From SHLQ01 sp964445255 (GTDB lineage Bacteria; Actinomycetota; Acidimicrobiia; Acidimicrobiales; SHLQ01), in contig CAYUKM010000034.1 of assembly GCA_964445255.1 (NCBI GenBank), positions 1-23,465 of the forward strand: 23,465 nt of DNA, written 5' to 3'. A model generated the notes under the pieces. The model saw nothing but the letters and a program-made list of their open reading frames with translations, had not been told where the DNA came from and ran no database searches. Made by a program: the position numbers and the translations under genes. Below are positions 13,892-21,552 of this stretch, piece by piece (position 1 is the first letter of the stretch; each line of letters begins with the position of its first letter).

Positions 13892-14602
13892 CTATGAGTC
13901 AGTCATCCAGCCTACGAGATGGCCAATATCGGGCAATACCACCTCGGCATGCGGCGCAAGATCAACCTTTTTTGCCGGTCCACTCAGCACTCCGACGCAC
14001 ACCATTCCCGCAGCAGCGCCGGCAAATAGGTCGTGCGTACTATCACCCACCATCGCAATACGTCCTGGGCTGATTCCTAGATGTTTCGCGAACGCGAGTT
14101 GCATTCCTGGTTCGGGTTTGGCGCCGTAGCCGCTGTCGAAACCCATGATCTTCTCGAAGTGATCAACGACCCCGAGCCCAGTCATCTGCCTTCGAGCTGA
14201 TTCCTCATGATCGTTGGTGGCGATACCTAGTGGAAGACCGAGTCCCCGCAACTCCCTCAGCACCGAATCGAGGTCGACGAGAGCTACCACCGTTGTTTGC
14301 TTCAACGCAGCGATAGCGAACGAAACTAGCTCTTCCTGTGTGCGATCAGGGAGCTCCGGCGCGATGAGTTTGAACCACGTATCGGACGTGCCAGCGATGA
14401 TCGGGCTCGTCGGTAGAAAGATTGAGGCCTCATTGTCGTAGACCAACGCGTCGGCGAGGTGCTGGCGAAGTTCGTCGTCGCCGTCGGCGAGGTCATCGAT
14501 AAAGCGTCGTCCCCACTCGCCCCACGTCCGATCGAAATCGATAAGCACCCCGTCCTTGTCGAAGAGAATCGCTTCGATGTCCACAGCGCTCAGCCTAGAC
14601 AC
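13892..14602 (-). CDS. HAD-superfamily phosphatase, phosphoglycolate-phosphatase-like
   Basis: 236 residues. All HAD motifs are in place: motif I FDKDGVLIDFD (nucleophile Asp15, acid/base Asp17), motif II GIATND (Thr129), motif III Lys162 in GYGAKPEPGM, motif IV MVGDSTHD (Asp187, Asp191). A helical C1 cap lies between motifs I and II. This is the subfamily IA layout of phosphoglycolate phosphatase and Gph-like enzymes; the actual substrate cannot be read from sequence. The open frame extends to 14734, into the opposing membrane-protein gene, so the start is placed at GTG 14602 (GGGA 6 nt upstream) with GTG 14584 as alternative. It is divergent from the DUF2238-like gene, 65 bp between starts. 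Cytoplasmic, Mg2+-dependent. Confidence 0.85.
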   Translation of the reverse strand: MSRLSAVDIEAILFDKDGVLIDFDRTWGEWGRRFIDDLADGDDELRQHLADALVYDNEASIFLPTSPIIAGTSDTWFKLIAPELPDRTQEELVSFAIAALKQTTVVALVDLDSVLRELRGLGLPLGIATNDHEESARRQMTGLGVVDHFEKIMGFDSGYGAKPEPGMQLAFAKHLGISPGRIAMVGDSTHDLFAGAAAGMVCVGVLSGPAKKVDLAPHAEVVLPDIGHLVGWMTDS

Positions 14603-14667
14603 TTCAGTCCCGCCCAAAGCGACCGATGCATAATGGTACGGGTAGCGACGATGGTGGAAGGCGAGAG

Positions 14668-15324
14668 ATGACCGATACACGCAGCGATTCGCAAACAACG
14701 GCAACGGTGATCGAGTCGGAGCAGACACCGACACGGGTTCTCGACCTCGACCGGGAACCGTGGATGGCGCTCACGAACTACGCGATCAAGATCGCGCTCT
14801 TCGTGTCGTTCTTCGTGGCGATCGTGATCCCTCCAGAGGTTGTGGTTGGTAAAGCGATGGGCTTTCGCGCCCCCTTGTTTCTCGCGTCAGCGATTCTGGT
14901 GCCCATCATTGCGAAGGCTCGCGGTTGGAAGCCCTACCCGCACACGGCCGACGCGCTGCTCGCCGCACCGTTCCTCGTCGACACCCTCGGCAACCTTCTC
15001 GGCTTCTACGACGCGTACCTACTCACCGACGACGTGCTCCACGTGGCGAACTGGGTGCTGTTGGTCATGGCATACCACGCCTTCCGTTTCCGTAACGTCC
15101 ACGTGCGCCAAGATGCGGTGTTTCTTGGTTACGGCTTCGGGGCCCTGATGATCGTCTGGTGGGAGATCGTCGAATGGGCGGTCTCCGAAGACGGCTTTGG
15201 CGGCGCTGGTGGACTGCAACTCACCTACGAAGACACGATCGGCGACCTGTTCCTATCGAGCACCGGCGGTCTGGTCGGTTCCATCATTGCCCTTTACGTC
15301 TTGGGGCCAAAGCAACGCGACTAA
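14668..15324 (+). CDS. YjdF-like (DUF2238-type) integral membrane protein
   Basis: 218 residues with a hydrophilic N-terminus of about 35 residues, then five to six helices. Conserved-looking polar residues sit in or beside helices: DDVLH at 121-125, WWEIVEW at 164-170, and YEDTIGDL at 187-194 followed by a Gly-rich helix. This D..H / E..E / Y.DT..DL set is the pattern I associate with DUF2238/YjdF inner-membrane proteins, whose function is unknown; the residues could bind metal. The start at 14668 (MTDTRSD) has GGAAGG (14656-14661) 6 nt upstream and is preferred to 14626. It is followed by the ABC transporter after 51 bp on the same strand, so it may belong to that transcription unit. Confidence 0.75.
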   Translation: MTDTRSDSQTTATVIESEQTPTRVLDLDREPWMALTNYAIKIALFVSFFVAIVIPPEVVVGKAMGFRAPLFLASAILVPIIAKARGWKPYPHTADALLAAPFLVDTLGNLLGFYDAYLLTDDVLHVANWVLLVMAYHAFRFRNVHVRQDAVFLGYGFGALMIVWWEIVEWAVSEDGFGGAGGLQLTYEDTIGDLFLSSTGGLVGSIIALYVLGPKQRD

Positions 15325-15375
15325 GGCGACATTTTTTACTTCTCGTTTCCGTAGCAGCAGATAAAACAAGTACGT

Positions 15376-16086
15376 ATGACAGAACCCATCCTGCGAGCGG
15401 TCGACGTGGCCAAGACCTATCGCAGTGGCGAAAACGAGGTGCATGCGCTGCGCAGCGTCTCACTCGATGTGCATGCTGGTGACCTGATCGCGGTTGTTGG
15501 CCCGTCCGGCAACGGAAAGACCACCTTGTTGAACTGTTTGTCAGGAATCGACTCGATCGACAGTGGCCAAGTCATCATCGACGGCCAGGACATCCATTCG
15601 CTCAATGACGCCGAGCGAACCGCTCATCGAGCTGAGCGTATGGGATTCATCTTTCAAAGCTTCAACCTCATCCCGGTTCTCAGCGCCCGCGAGAACGTCG
15701 AGATCCCACTGGTAATGGCCGGTCTGGGGCCAACCGAGGCGTCGGAACGGTCTACGCAGATACTTGAACGCGTCGGGCTCGGTAGCCGTGCCGATCACCG
15801 CCCGCGGGAACTATCTGGAGGCGAACAACAACGCGTCGCCATCGCTCGAGCGCTAGTCACAACGCCGGCGATCGTGTGGGCTGACGAGCCGACCGGCAAC
15901 CTCGACAGCGAGACGGCATCAGACATCATCGACCTGCTCGCCGAGGTCAACGCAAACGGTCAAACAGTAGTGATGGTCACCCACGACCAAACCGTCGCTT
16001 CGATGGGCACCCGGATCGTGGAGGTCCGCGATGGCCGCATCCACCGAGACCAATCCCAGTCCTCTGGAGGTGCGGTCACGCTGTGA
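15376..16086 (+). CDS. ABC transporter ATP-binding protein, LolD/MacB type
   Basis: 236 residues. Walker A GPSGNGKT (42-49), Q-loop FIFQSFNLIP (Gln94), signature LSGGEQQR (146-153), Walker B IVWADEPTGNLD (Asp170, catalytic Glu171) and H-loop VTHD (about 203-206). FQSFNLIP, LSARENVEIP and DEPTGNLD are hallmarks of the LolD/MacB/FtsE-like class, which works with FtsX-type permeases to move lipoproteins, peptides or cell-wall signals rather than importing solutes. The Walker A Asn (SGNGKT) replaces the usual Ser but keeps the Lys-Thr. The stop overlaps the permease GTG by 4 nt (GTGA), so the pair is co-translated. The ribosome site before ATG 15376 is weak. Confidence 0.95.
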   Translation: MTEPILRAVDVAKTYRSGENEVHALRSVSLDVHAGDLIAVVGPSGNGKTTLLNCLSGIDSIDSGQVIIDGQDIHSLNDAERTAHRAERMGFIFQSFNLIPVLSARENVEIPLVMAGLGPTEASERSTQILERVGLGSRADHRPRELSGGEQQRVAIARALVTTPAIVWADEPTGNLDSETASDIIDLLAEVNANGQTVVMVTHDQTVASMGTRIVEVRDGRIHRDQSQSSGGAVTL

Positions 16087-18974
16087 CGATCCTTGCCGTG
16101 CTCGCCGGTATCGCCGCTGTCGTTGGCATACCAGCAGTCGTAGATATGGTGCGTCGTTCCGATCTGCGCCACATGGCGTGGCGCAATGCCATTCGCAGAC
16201 CGTTCGAGACGCTGTTGATCATCGTTGGCTCCGGCCTCGGTACGGCGATCATCGTCGCGGCCCTCATGGTCGGCGACACGTTCGAGGCGAGCATTTTGGA
16301 CTTCGTGCCACGTGGGCTCGGTGAGATCGACCTCGTTGCCCAAGTTGAGAGCCGTGACGATGCTGATGCGCTCGTCAATCTGATCGAAAGCAACGGCCCC
16401 GAGTCCGTTGATGGCGTGCTGGCCCTACGCGCAGTCGGAGTCGCAATAGCAAGCGGCGGCGCCGGTGACCTCGTCGCCAACTCAATCACGCGCCCTGTCG
16501 AACCACAGATCAGTGTGAATGCGGTCGACTTCGCGGTGCTCGACGACTTCGGCAGCGCCCCCGAGGTATGGGGGCTATCTGGCCTCACTGATCCTGGAAC
16601 GACGGGGATCGTTATCAACCAGGACCTCGCCGATGACCTCCTAGTGAATTCCGGTGAGACCGTCACGCTCTTCGCGCCAGGCCGCGAGATCGAACTAACG
16701 GTCGCTGACGTCGTCGAAACCGTCGGCCTCGCCGGGTGGAGCGACGCCTTTGTGTCCAATCAACTTTTCGAACAACTCGGGGTACCCGATGCGACCACCT
16801 TCAACTCCGTCGTGGTCTCGATCGAAGGAACGCTATTCGACTCGACCGGACCCGCCGCATTCACTGCCACCGACCAACTGCAGACGCTCGTGGAGCAATC
16901 CCCCCAAAGCGAGCGACTGCTCGCCGAAGTGCCAGAGGATTTAACGCTCTTTGACCCCATCAAGCAGAACGTGATCGAGGATGCCGAGGAAGAGGACGCG
17001 GAGCTGACCACCTTGTTCTTCGTAGTCGGCGGCTTCAGCGTGCTCGCAGGCGTCCTGTTGTTGATCAACCTGTTCGTGATGTTGTCCGAGGAACGTCGTC
17101 CCAACCTCGGCGTGCTCCGAGCTATCGGCTGGAATCGCAAGACGCTACGCCGAGCGTTTCGAACCGAGGGGCTGATTTACGCTGTGCCCTCGGCTATTGG
17201 AGGCACCGTGCTCGGCATCGGCGTTGGGGCGATCATCATCGTCTTGACGAGATCGATTCTCCAGGGCCGGAACCCCGACAGCGACTTTCAGCTAGTCACC
17301 ACAGTAAACCCGAGCAGCCTGCTCACCGCTGGCCTGTCCGGGTTCGTGATTGCGATGCTTGCGATCTGGTTCACGTCCTGGCGGATCGCGCTGATGAATA
17401 TCGTCGCCGCGATTCGAGACATCCCCGCTCCCCCGTCAACTCGATCTACCGCTCTTCGCTACATTGCCGCAGTGCTGTGTGTACCTCTGGGCCTTGGAGC
17501 TTTCGCGATCGGCCAGCCGGCGGCCAACCCGTATCTCACCATGCTCAGCCTTCCACTCATCGTGGTAGGCGTTGCGTTGGCGCTGCGAGGACGGGTGTCC
17601 TCATTGGCGCTCAGCAGTGTCGGAGGCCTCGCCGTCATCATCTGGGGCCTGCTCATCTTTGAGGTCCTGCCCGGCGATACCGAAGTCGATATCGAGTTCT
17701 TCTTGGTTTATGGCGCCGTGGTGGTCGCGGGCGGTGTTGCACTGGCGACTGTGTCTGGCACCCTTTTCCAGCGCCTCGCCGCACGATCGGCTACCGGTGG
17801 AGTGGCAGCGCGGCTGGCTATGGCCTACCCCACTGCGCGTGTCTTCCGCACGTCATCGTCGCTTGCAATGTACAGCCTGATCATCTTCAGCCTCGCCTTT
17901 ATGGCGGTGCTCGCACAGGGCATAGACGAGAGCTCCGATGACGTCATCATCGACAGCGCGCTCGGATACGACATCTTGGTGCAATCGTTAAACGCCAGTC
18001 CCCTCGACGCCACCGTCCTTAGCCAGTCCGACGGCGTCGACGCGGCAGCTGCCGTTACGCGGACCGGCACGCAACTAACCGCATCGTTCAATCCAGCGAC
18101 CGCCGTGGAACCACGTGGATTCCGACTAACGGGCGCCGACGCGTCCTTCGTGCGCGGAGCAGCTCCCGACCTGTTGGAGCGAGACCGCCGATTCGCCAGC
18201 GACGTCGAAGCATTTGCGTTCGCTCTGTCCGACAACGATGCCGTCATCGCCCCATCGGACCTCTTTGACGACTCCGGAACTTTCCCGGCTCGCATCGGCG
18301 ACACCCTGACGGTGGTCGAGACTGGCCAAGAGCTGGAGATCGTCGGACTATACGGGGACGATCTCACCTTTCCGGGCATCTGGGTCAGTCGATCGGTCGT
18401 TACCGGTTTCGACCCTCTTGCCCAGCCGAGCCGACTGTATGTAGCCACGAGCCCGGCGGCCGATCCCGAGCTGGTCGTCGACCAGATCGAAGCGCAGTTC
18501 TTGGCCAATGGCGCCGAGGCTGAAACGTTCTCCACCCGTGTAAACCGGCTTCTCGAAGCCCGCCTCGGGTTCTTCAGCCTGCTTCGCGGCTACCTCCTAC
18601 TGGGCCTCGTCATCGGCATCGGTGGCCTCGCCGTCACCTTGTCACGAGCGGTCCGCGAACGCCGACGACAGATCGGTATGCTCCGCTCGATGGGGTTCGA
18701 CAGTCGCGGCGTCGGACGCTGGTTTCTGGGCGAGGCCGCGTTCATCAGCGTGATGGGGATCATTTGTGGAGCGACCCTCGGGGTTCTGTCCGCGTACTTT
18801 CTCGCCACCCGCTCGGGCGCCATCGCCGGTACCGAGTCGCCGTTCGCAGTTCCATGGACAGTGCTCGTAGTCCTTGCACTCGTTCCCCTCGCAGCGAGCG
18901 GTGTTGCGGCCCTAATCCCTGCCAAACGAGCTGCATCGTTGCGCCCAAGCGAAGCACTCCGTCTCGCGGATTAG
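16083..18974 (+). CDS. ABC transporter permease with two FtsX domains
   Basis: 963 residues. A hydrophobic N-terminus (residues 3-20) and a first membrane helix behind MAWRNAIRRPFETLL precede a large extracytoplasmic domain (about 65-310). FtsX domain 1 follows (helices near 313-342, 365-395 and 410-435, with SEERRPNLGVLRAIGWN), then a central block of four helices (about 457-565). A second N-helix region (LAMAYPTARVFRTSSSLAMY) leads to another outer domain (about 620-825). FtsX domain 2 is at the C-terminus (RERRRQIGMLRSMGFDSRG, ending AALIPAKRAASLRPSEALR). This is the long duplicated permease type common in actinobacteria. With the ATPase it forms an exporter or mechanotransmission complex; the cargo is unknown. 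Confidence 0.93.
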   Translation: MTILAVLAGIAAVVGIPAVVDMVRRSDLRHMAWRNAIRRPFETLLIIVGSGLGTAIIVAALMVGDTFEASILDFVPRGLGEIDLVAQVESRDDADALVNLIESNGPESVDGVLALRAVGVAIASGGAGDLVANSITRPVEPQISVNAVDFAVLDDFGSAPEVWGLSGLTDPGTTGIVINQDLADDLLVNSGETVTLFAPGREIELTVADVVETVGLAGWSDAFVSNQLFEQLGVPDATTFNSVVVSIEGTLFDSTGPAAFTATDQLQTLVEQSPQSERLLAEVPEDLTLFDPIKQNVIEDAEEEDAELTTLFFVVGGFSVLAGVLLLINLFVMLSEERRPNLGVLRAIGWNRKTLRRAFRTEGLIYAVPSAIGGTVLGIGVGAIIIVLTRSILQGRNPDSDFQLVTTVNPSSLLTAGLSGFVIAMLAIWFTSWRIALMNIVAAIRDIPAPPSTRSTALRYIAAVLCVPLGLGAFAIGQPAANPYLTMLSLPLIVVGVALALRGRVSSLALSSVGGLAVIIWGLLIFEVLPGDTEVDIEFFLVYGAVVVAGGVALATVSGTLFQRLAARSATGGVAARLAMAYPTARVFRTSSSLAMYSLIIFSLAFMAVLAQGIDESSDDVIIDSALGYDILVQSLNASPLDATVLSQSDGVDAAAAVTRTGTQLTASFNPATAVEPRGFRLTGADASFVRGAAPDLLERDRRFASDVEAFAFALSDNDAVIAPSDLFDDSGTFPARIGDTLTVVETGQELEIVGLYGDDLTFPGIWVSRSVVTGFDPLAQPSRLYVATSPAADPELVVDQIEAQFLANGAEAETFSTRVNRLLEARLGFFSLLRGYLLLGLVIGIGGLAVTLSRAVRERRRQIGMLRSMGFDSRGVGRWFLGEAAFISVMGIICGATLGVLSAYFLATRSGAIAGTESPFAVPWTVLVVLALVPLAASGVAALIPAKRAASLRPSEALRLAD

Positions 18975-19083
18975 ACCTGCATCGCTGAAATCAACCCAGA
19001 TTGTCCCAATTTCACCACTAAAAAGGCCCTTTGCTACCCAATTGGTCCTTGTATTACTCGGGCAGAACCGCCACCATGGAACT

Positions 19084-19326
19084 ATGACGAACGACACACA
19101 GCTCTCGCGGCCTGCGAAAGAGGAAGCGACGAATTCGCCATCCTCTCGGTTCACACGATTCGTCGTCGCAATCCCAATCGTGATCGCCGTCATTGCCCTC
19201 ATGATGTCCAGCGCCTTCGCCAGCGAAATGATGACTGAAGAAGAAATGGACATGGAAGGCCAGGTCGAAGCGACCTGGGACTACGAGGGTGAAGAGCGCA
19301 GCGTCGATATGGAGTACGAAAAGTAG
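19084..19326 (+). CDS. small membrane-anchored protein with acidic tail
   Basis: 80 residues: a polar N-terminus (about 1-23), one hydrophobic helix (about 26-45, FVVAIPIVIAVIALMMSSAF), an ASE junction that could be a signal-peptidase site, and a 35-residue tail very rich in Glu, Asp and Met (EMMTEEEMDMEG). With cleavage it would be a tiny secreted acidic peptide; without it, an anchored one. The Met/Glu/Asp tail might bind metal cations, which is speculation. ATG 19084 has GGA 5 nt upstream; the open frame begins earlier (19042) but without a ribosome site. It lies 109 bp after the ABC permease on the same strand. No family is recognised. Confidence 0.55.
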   Translation: MTNDTQLSRPAKEEATNSPSSRFTRFVVAIPIVIAVIALMMSSAFASEMMTEEEMDMEGQVEATWDYEGEERSVDMEYEK

Positions 19327-19347
19327 CGACTAGCTACTTCGACCGAT

Positions 19348-19845
19348 CTAGAACGAGACCGTCATCTCTGGTGTCTTTGAGATCGACTGGAACACGACGC
19401 AATAGCGCTCCGTGAGTTTGATGAGCGTGTCGATCTGATCTTGCGGCGCATCGGTGTCAAGGTCGAATGTAAGCCTGATGTTGCTGAATCCGACGGACGC
19501 TTCCTTGGACACTCCTAAGGTGCCCCGGAAATCAAGGTCGCCTTCGGCCGTGACGGATGCATCGCGGAGCTCTACCTCGATCGCGGTGGCTACTGCATTG
19601 AGAGTTACTCCAGCACATGCGACGAGCGCCTCCAGCAACATGTCACCGGAGCACAGCGACATCCCATCGCCGCCCGTTGCTGGGTGAAGGCCGGCTTCGG
19701 CGATCTTCCCGCCGGTTTCAACCTTGCAGGTGAGTCCGTCGCCGATCTTGCCGGTAGCACTCAGCGTTATTACTGCCGATTCTGGATCGCTTGAATACTG
19801 CTCTTTGAGCGGGGCCTGCATCGTTCGAAGTTCTTGTGCATCCAT
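19348..19845 (-). CDS. OsmC family protein
   Basis: 165 residues with the OsmC/Ohr fold. The two reactive cysteines are Cys77 in EALVACAGVTL and Cys149 in TERYCVVFQSI. The strand-helix pattern between them (VELRDASVTAEGDLDFRGTL, NIRLTFDLDTDAP) is typical. Members reduce organic or fatty-acid hydroperoxides with dihydrolipoyl or thioredoxin partners; whether this one is Ohr-like, OsmC-like or YhfA-like is not clear from the sequence. The ATG at 19845 has AGG 6 nt upstream and is favoured over ATG 19860, which has no ribosome site. It converges on the small acidic-tail gene with 21 bp between stops. Cytoplasmic. It fits the oxidant-defence genes at the left of the window. Confidence 0.88.
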   Translation of the reverse strand: MDAQELRTMQAPLKEQYSSDPESAVITLSATGKIGDGLTCKVETGGKIAEAGLHPATGGDGMSLCSGDMLLEALVACAGVTLNAVATAIEVELRDASVTAEGDLDFRGTLGVSKEASVGFSNIRLTFDLDTDAPQDQIDTLIKLTERYCVVFQSISKTPEMTVSF

Positions 19846-20060
19846 AACGTGCCTAATCATACGAGCCTGTCCGGCTATTCCCGAGAACAGGTTACGTGGA
19901 CACGCAGATCAAAGACCCCAAGATAGGGGTAGACAGCTTTTCGGCCTTCGATTACCATTCAGTAACAACAGCGGCGCATTCGGTTTCCCGCCACCGGATG
20001 CGTCGTTGCTATTTTTCGCACCACGTCGTTCGGACATACTCCGAGAGACGATCGAAGCTG

Positions 20061-21269
20061 CTAGTGCCGAGAGCACCACGCAGTGGCTGCGTAATGGGCG
20101 GTACTGAAGCACGCCTGCAACAGGTAGCCGCCGGTAGGGGCCTCCCAGTCCAGCATCTCGCCCACCACGTACACGTTGGGCACACCAATCAGTTGGTAAA
20201 CGTCATCGACCTGGCCCCATGCCACTCCCCCGGCTGTCGATATCGCTCGATCGATCGAAGATAGTCCTACGACGTTGAGCGGCACATCCTTCGCCAGCGC
20301 AGCCATCACCTCTGGATCCGAGGGCAGTTTGTTCCCGGTGGCCTCTCGCATGAGCGACGCACCGACCGGCGCCACTCCGTGCCGACGAAGCCATCGAGCG
20401 GTGGACTCCTTGTCTGACCGGACGGCGAGGCGTTGCGTCAGTACATCGAGAGCAACATCGGGGAACAGATCTATGTTGATCTGCGACTCGCCGAGAGCGA
20501 GGTTCTCGCGGATGTTCCTCGACAGCCCATAGATCGGACCACCTTCGAGCCCTTGGTCGGTCACGATTGGATCACCTCGGCGAGTCCGTACTTCGCCTGA
20601 CGCAACGTCGCGAATTCGAACCTCCGCGTTCTTGACCGGCTCACCAGCGAACCGATCCACCATGACCTCGGACCACTCAATTGCCACACCGCAATTGGCG
20701 GGCGCAAAAGGAGTAATGTCGATGCCCTGCTCCAACAGCACCTGATGCCACGACCCGTTCGAGGAAACCCGTGGCCAGCTGGCACCACCCAGCGCCAAGA
20801 ATGCAACGTCGAAGCCCGCCTCCATCTCTTCGCTGGCGATCTCAAATCCGAAGCTGCGATCGTTGCGCCACCCCGTCCAACGAGCGCCAAGGTGAAATGT
20901 CACTCCCAACGAGTCAAGGCGTCGAAGCCACGACCGCAGTAGCGGCACCGACCGCAGCTCCACAGGAAACAGCCTTCCGCTCGATCCAACAAAGGTCTCG
21001 TGACCGAGTCCAGCGCACCAGTCCTGCAAATCGGTCGGAGTGAAGGCCCGGATCGCCGGTTCCAGATGTTCGCGCTCCGTGCCGTATCGAGCTAGCAGGG
21101 TATCGAGCGGTTCGCTGTGGCTGATGTTCAGGCCCCCGCGGCCAGCCAATACGAACTTACGAGCCGGTGATCGCCGCTGGTCGTAGACCATGACTCGATG
21201 GCCAGCCCGGGCACATACCTCAGCAGCCATCAATCCAGCCGGGCCTGCGCCGACGACGATGACATCCAC
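20061..21269 (-). CDS. TIGR03862-type FAD-dependent flavoprotein (HI0933/BaiN superfamily)
   Basis: 402 residues. The FAD dinucleotide-binding loop is at the very N-terminus (VDVIVVGAGPAGLMAAEVCA). Then come RKFVLAGRGGLNISHSE, GHETFVGSSGRLFPVELRSVPLLRSWL and, at the C-terminus, VYVVGEMLDWEAPTGGYLLQ. These blocks match the PP_4765/TIGR03862 branch of HI0933-like flavoproteins, whose physiological reaction is not established. The open frame reaches 21455, but the extra 62 residues show no family sequence, so GTG 21269 is chosen because it places the FAD loop at the start as is normal. The C-terminal cofactor contacts (GGxxLQ) are intact. Cytoplasmic. The upstream 283 bp are shared with a divergent secreted-protein gene. 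Confidence 0.88.
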   Translation of the reverse strand: MDVIVVGAGPAGLMAAEVCARAGHRVMVYDQRRSPARKFVLAGRGGLNISHSEPLDTLLARYGTEREHLEPAIRAFTPTDLQDWCAGLGHETFVGSSGRLFPVELRSVPLLRSWLRRLDSLGVTFHLGARWTGWRNDRSFGFEIASEEMEAGFDVAFLALGGASWPRVSSNGSWHQVLLEQGIDITPFAPANCGVAIEWSEVMVDRFAGEPVKNAEVRIRDVASGEVRTRRGDPIVTDQGLEGGPIYGLSRNIRENLALGESQINIDLFPDVALDVLTQRLAVRSDKESTARWLRRHGVAPVGASLMREATGNKLPSDPEVMAALAKDVPLNVVGLSSIDRAISTAGGVAWGQVDDVYQLIGVPNVYVVGEMLDWEAPTGGYLLQACFSTAHYAATAWCSRH

Positions 21270-21474
21270 GCCGCCGAGGCTAGCTAGGAAAGCAAGCCCG
21301 TGAACCCTGGCAGAGTCGAAGTTAACGATGAGACCTCGATCATCAGAAGCGTTGCCGACCCGCGAGCACTGGCCGCCGCGAGTACTGCACAAAATCCCAC
21401 CCTTTGTGAGCATCTCAGTAGTTTTAGTAGTCAGCGAGACCCCTTTCGCGCTCAAGAGTTAAAGAGATGTCGCA

Positions 21475-21506
21475 TATGTGACGATTCGTAATGTTACTGT
21501 CACATA
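21475..21506. promoter_or_regulatory. nested inverted repeats upstream of the secreted CBM protein
   Basis: Outer arms TATGTGAC (21475-21482) and GTCACATA (21499-21506) are perfect complements 16 nt apart. Inside lies a second dyad, GTAA (21488-21491) and TTAC (21494-21497). The element is 46-78 bp before ATG 21553, in the promoter area. The half-site TGTGAC resembles CRP/FNR-type half-sites, but the spacing is too wide for a standard CRP site. A regulator binding two sites, or a DNA/RNA hairpin, are both possible. Confidence 0.45.
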
Positions 21507-21552
21507 ACCGCGGTCGGCACGCTTCCCCCGGTGCCCCGAAAGGACTAGATCC

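Noticed and set aside
13885..13918. Short direct repeat ATCCAGCCTAYGAG at the end of the HAD gene
   Set aside because: Only two copies of about 14 bp with one mismatch, partly coding; no target-site or mobile-element context.
19896..20107. Plus-strand coding-like fragments between the OsmC and flavoprotein genes
   Set aside because: Two short frames (VDTQIKDPKIGVDSFSAFDY and, in another frame, SDILRETIEAASAESTTQWL) look protein-like, but a frameshift would be needed to join them, no ribosome site is present and the end overlaps the flavoprotein gene.
21475..21506. Classical CRP binding site
   Set aside because: Half-sites TGTGAC and GTCACA are present, but 16-18 bp apart instead of about 6, so a standard CRP dimer site does not fit.
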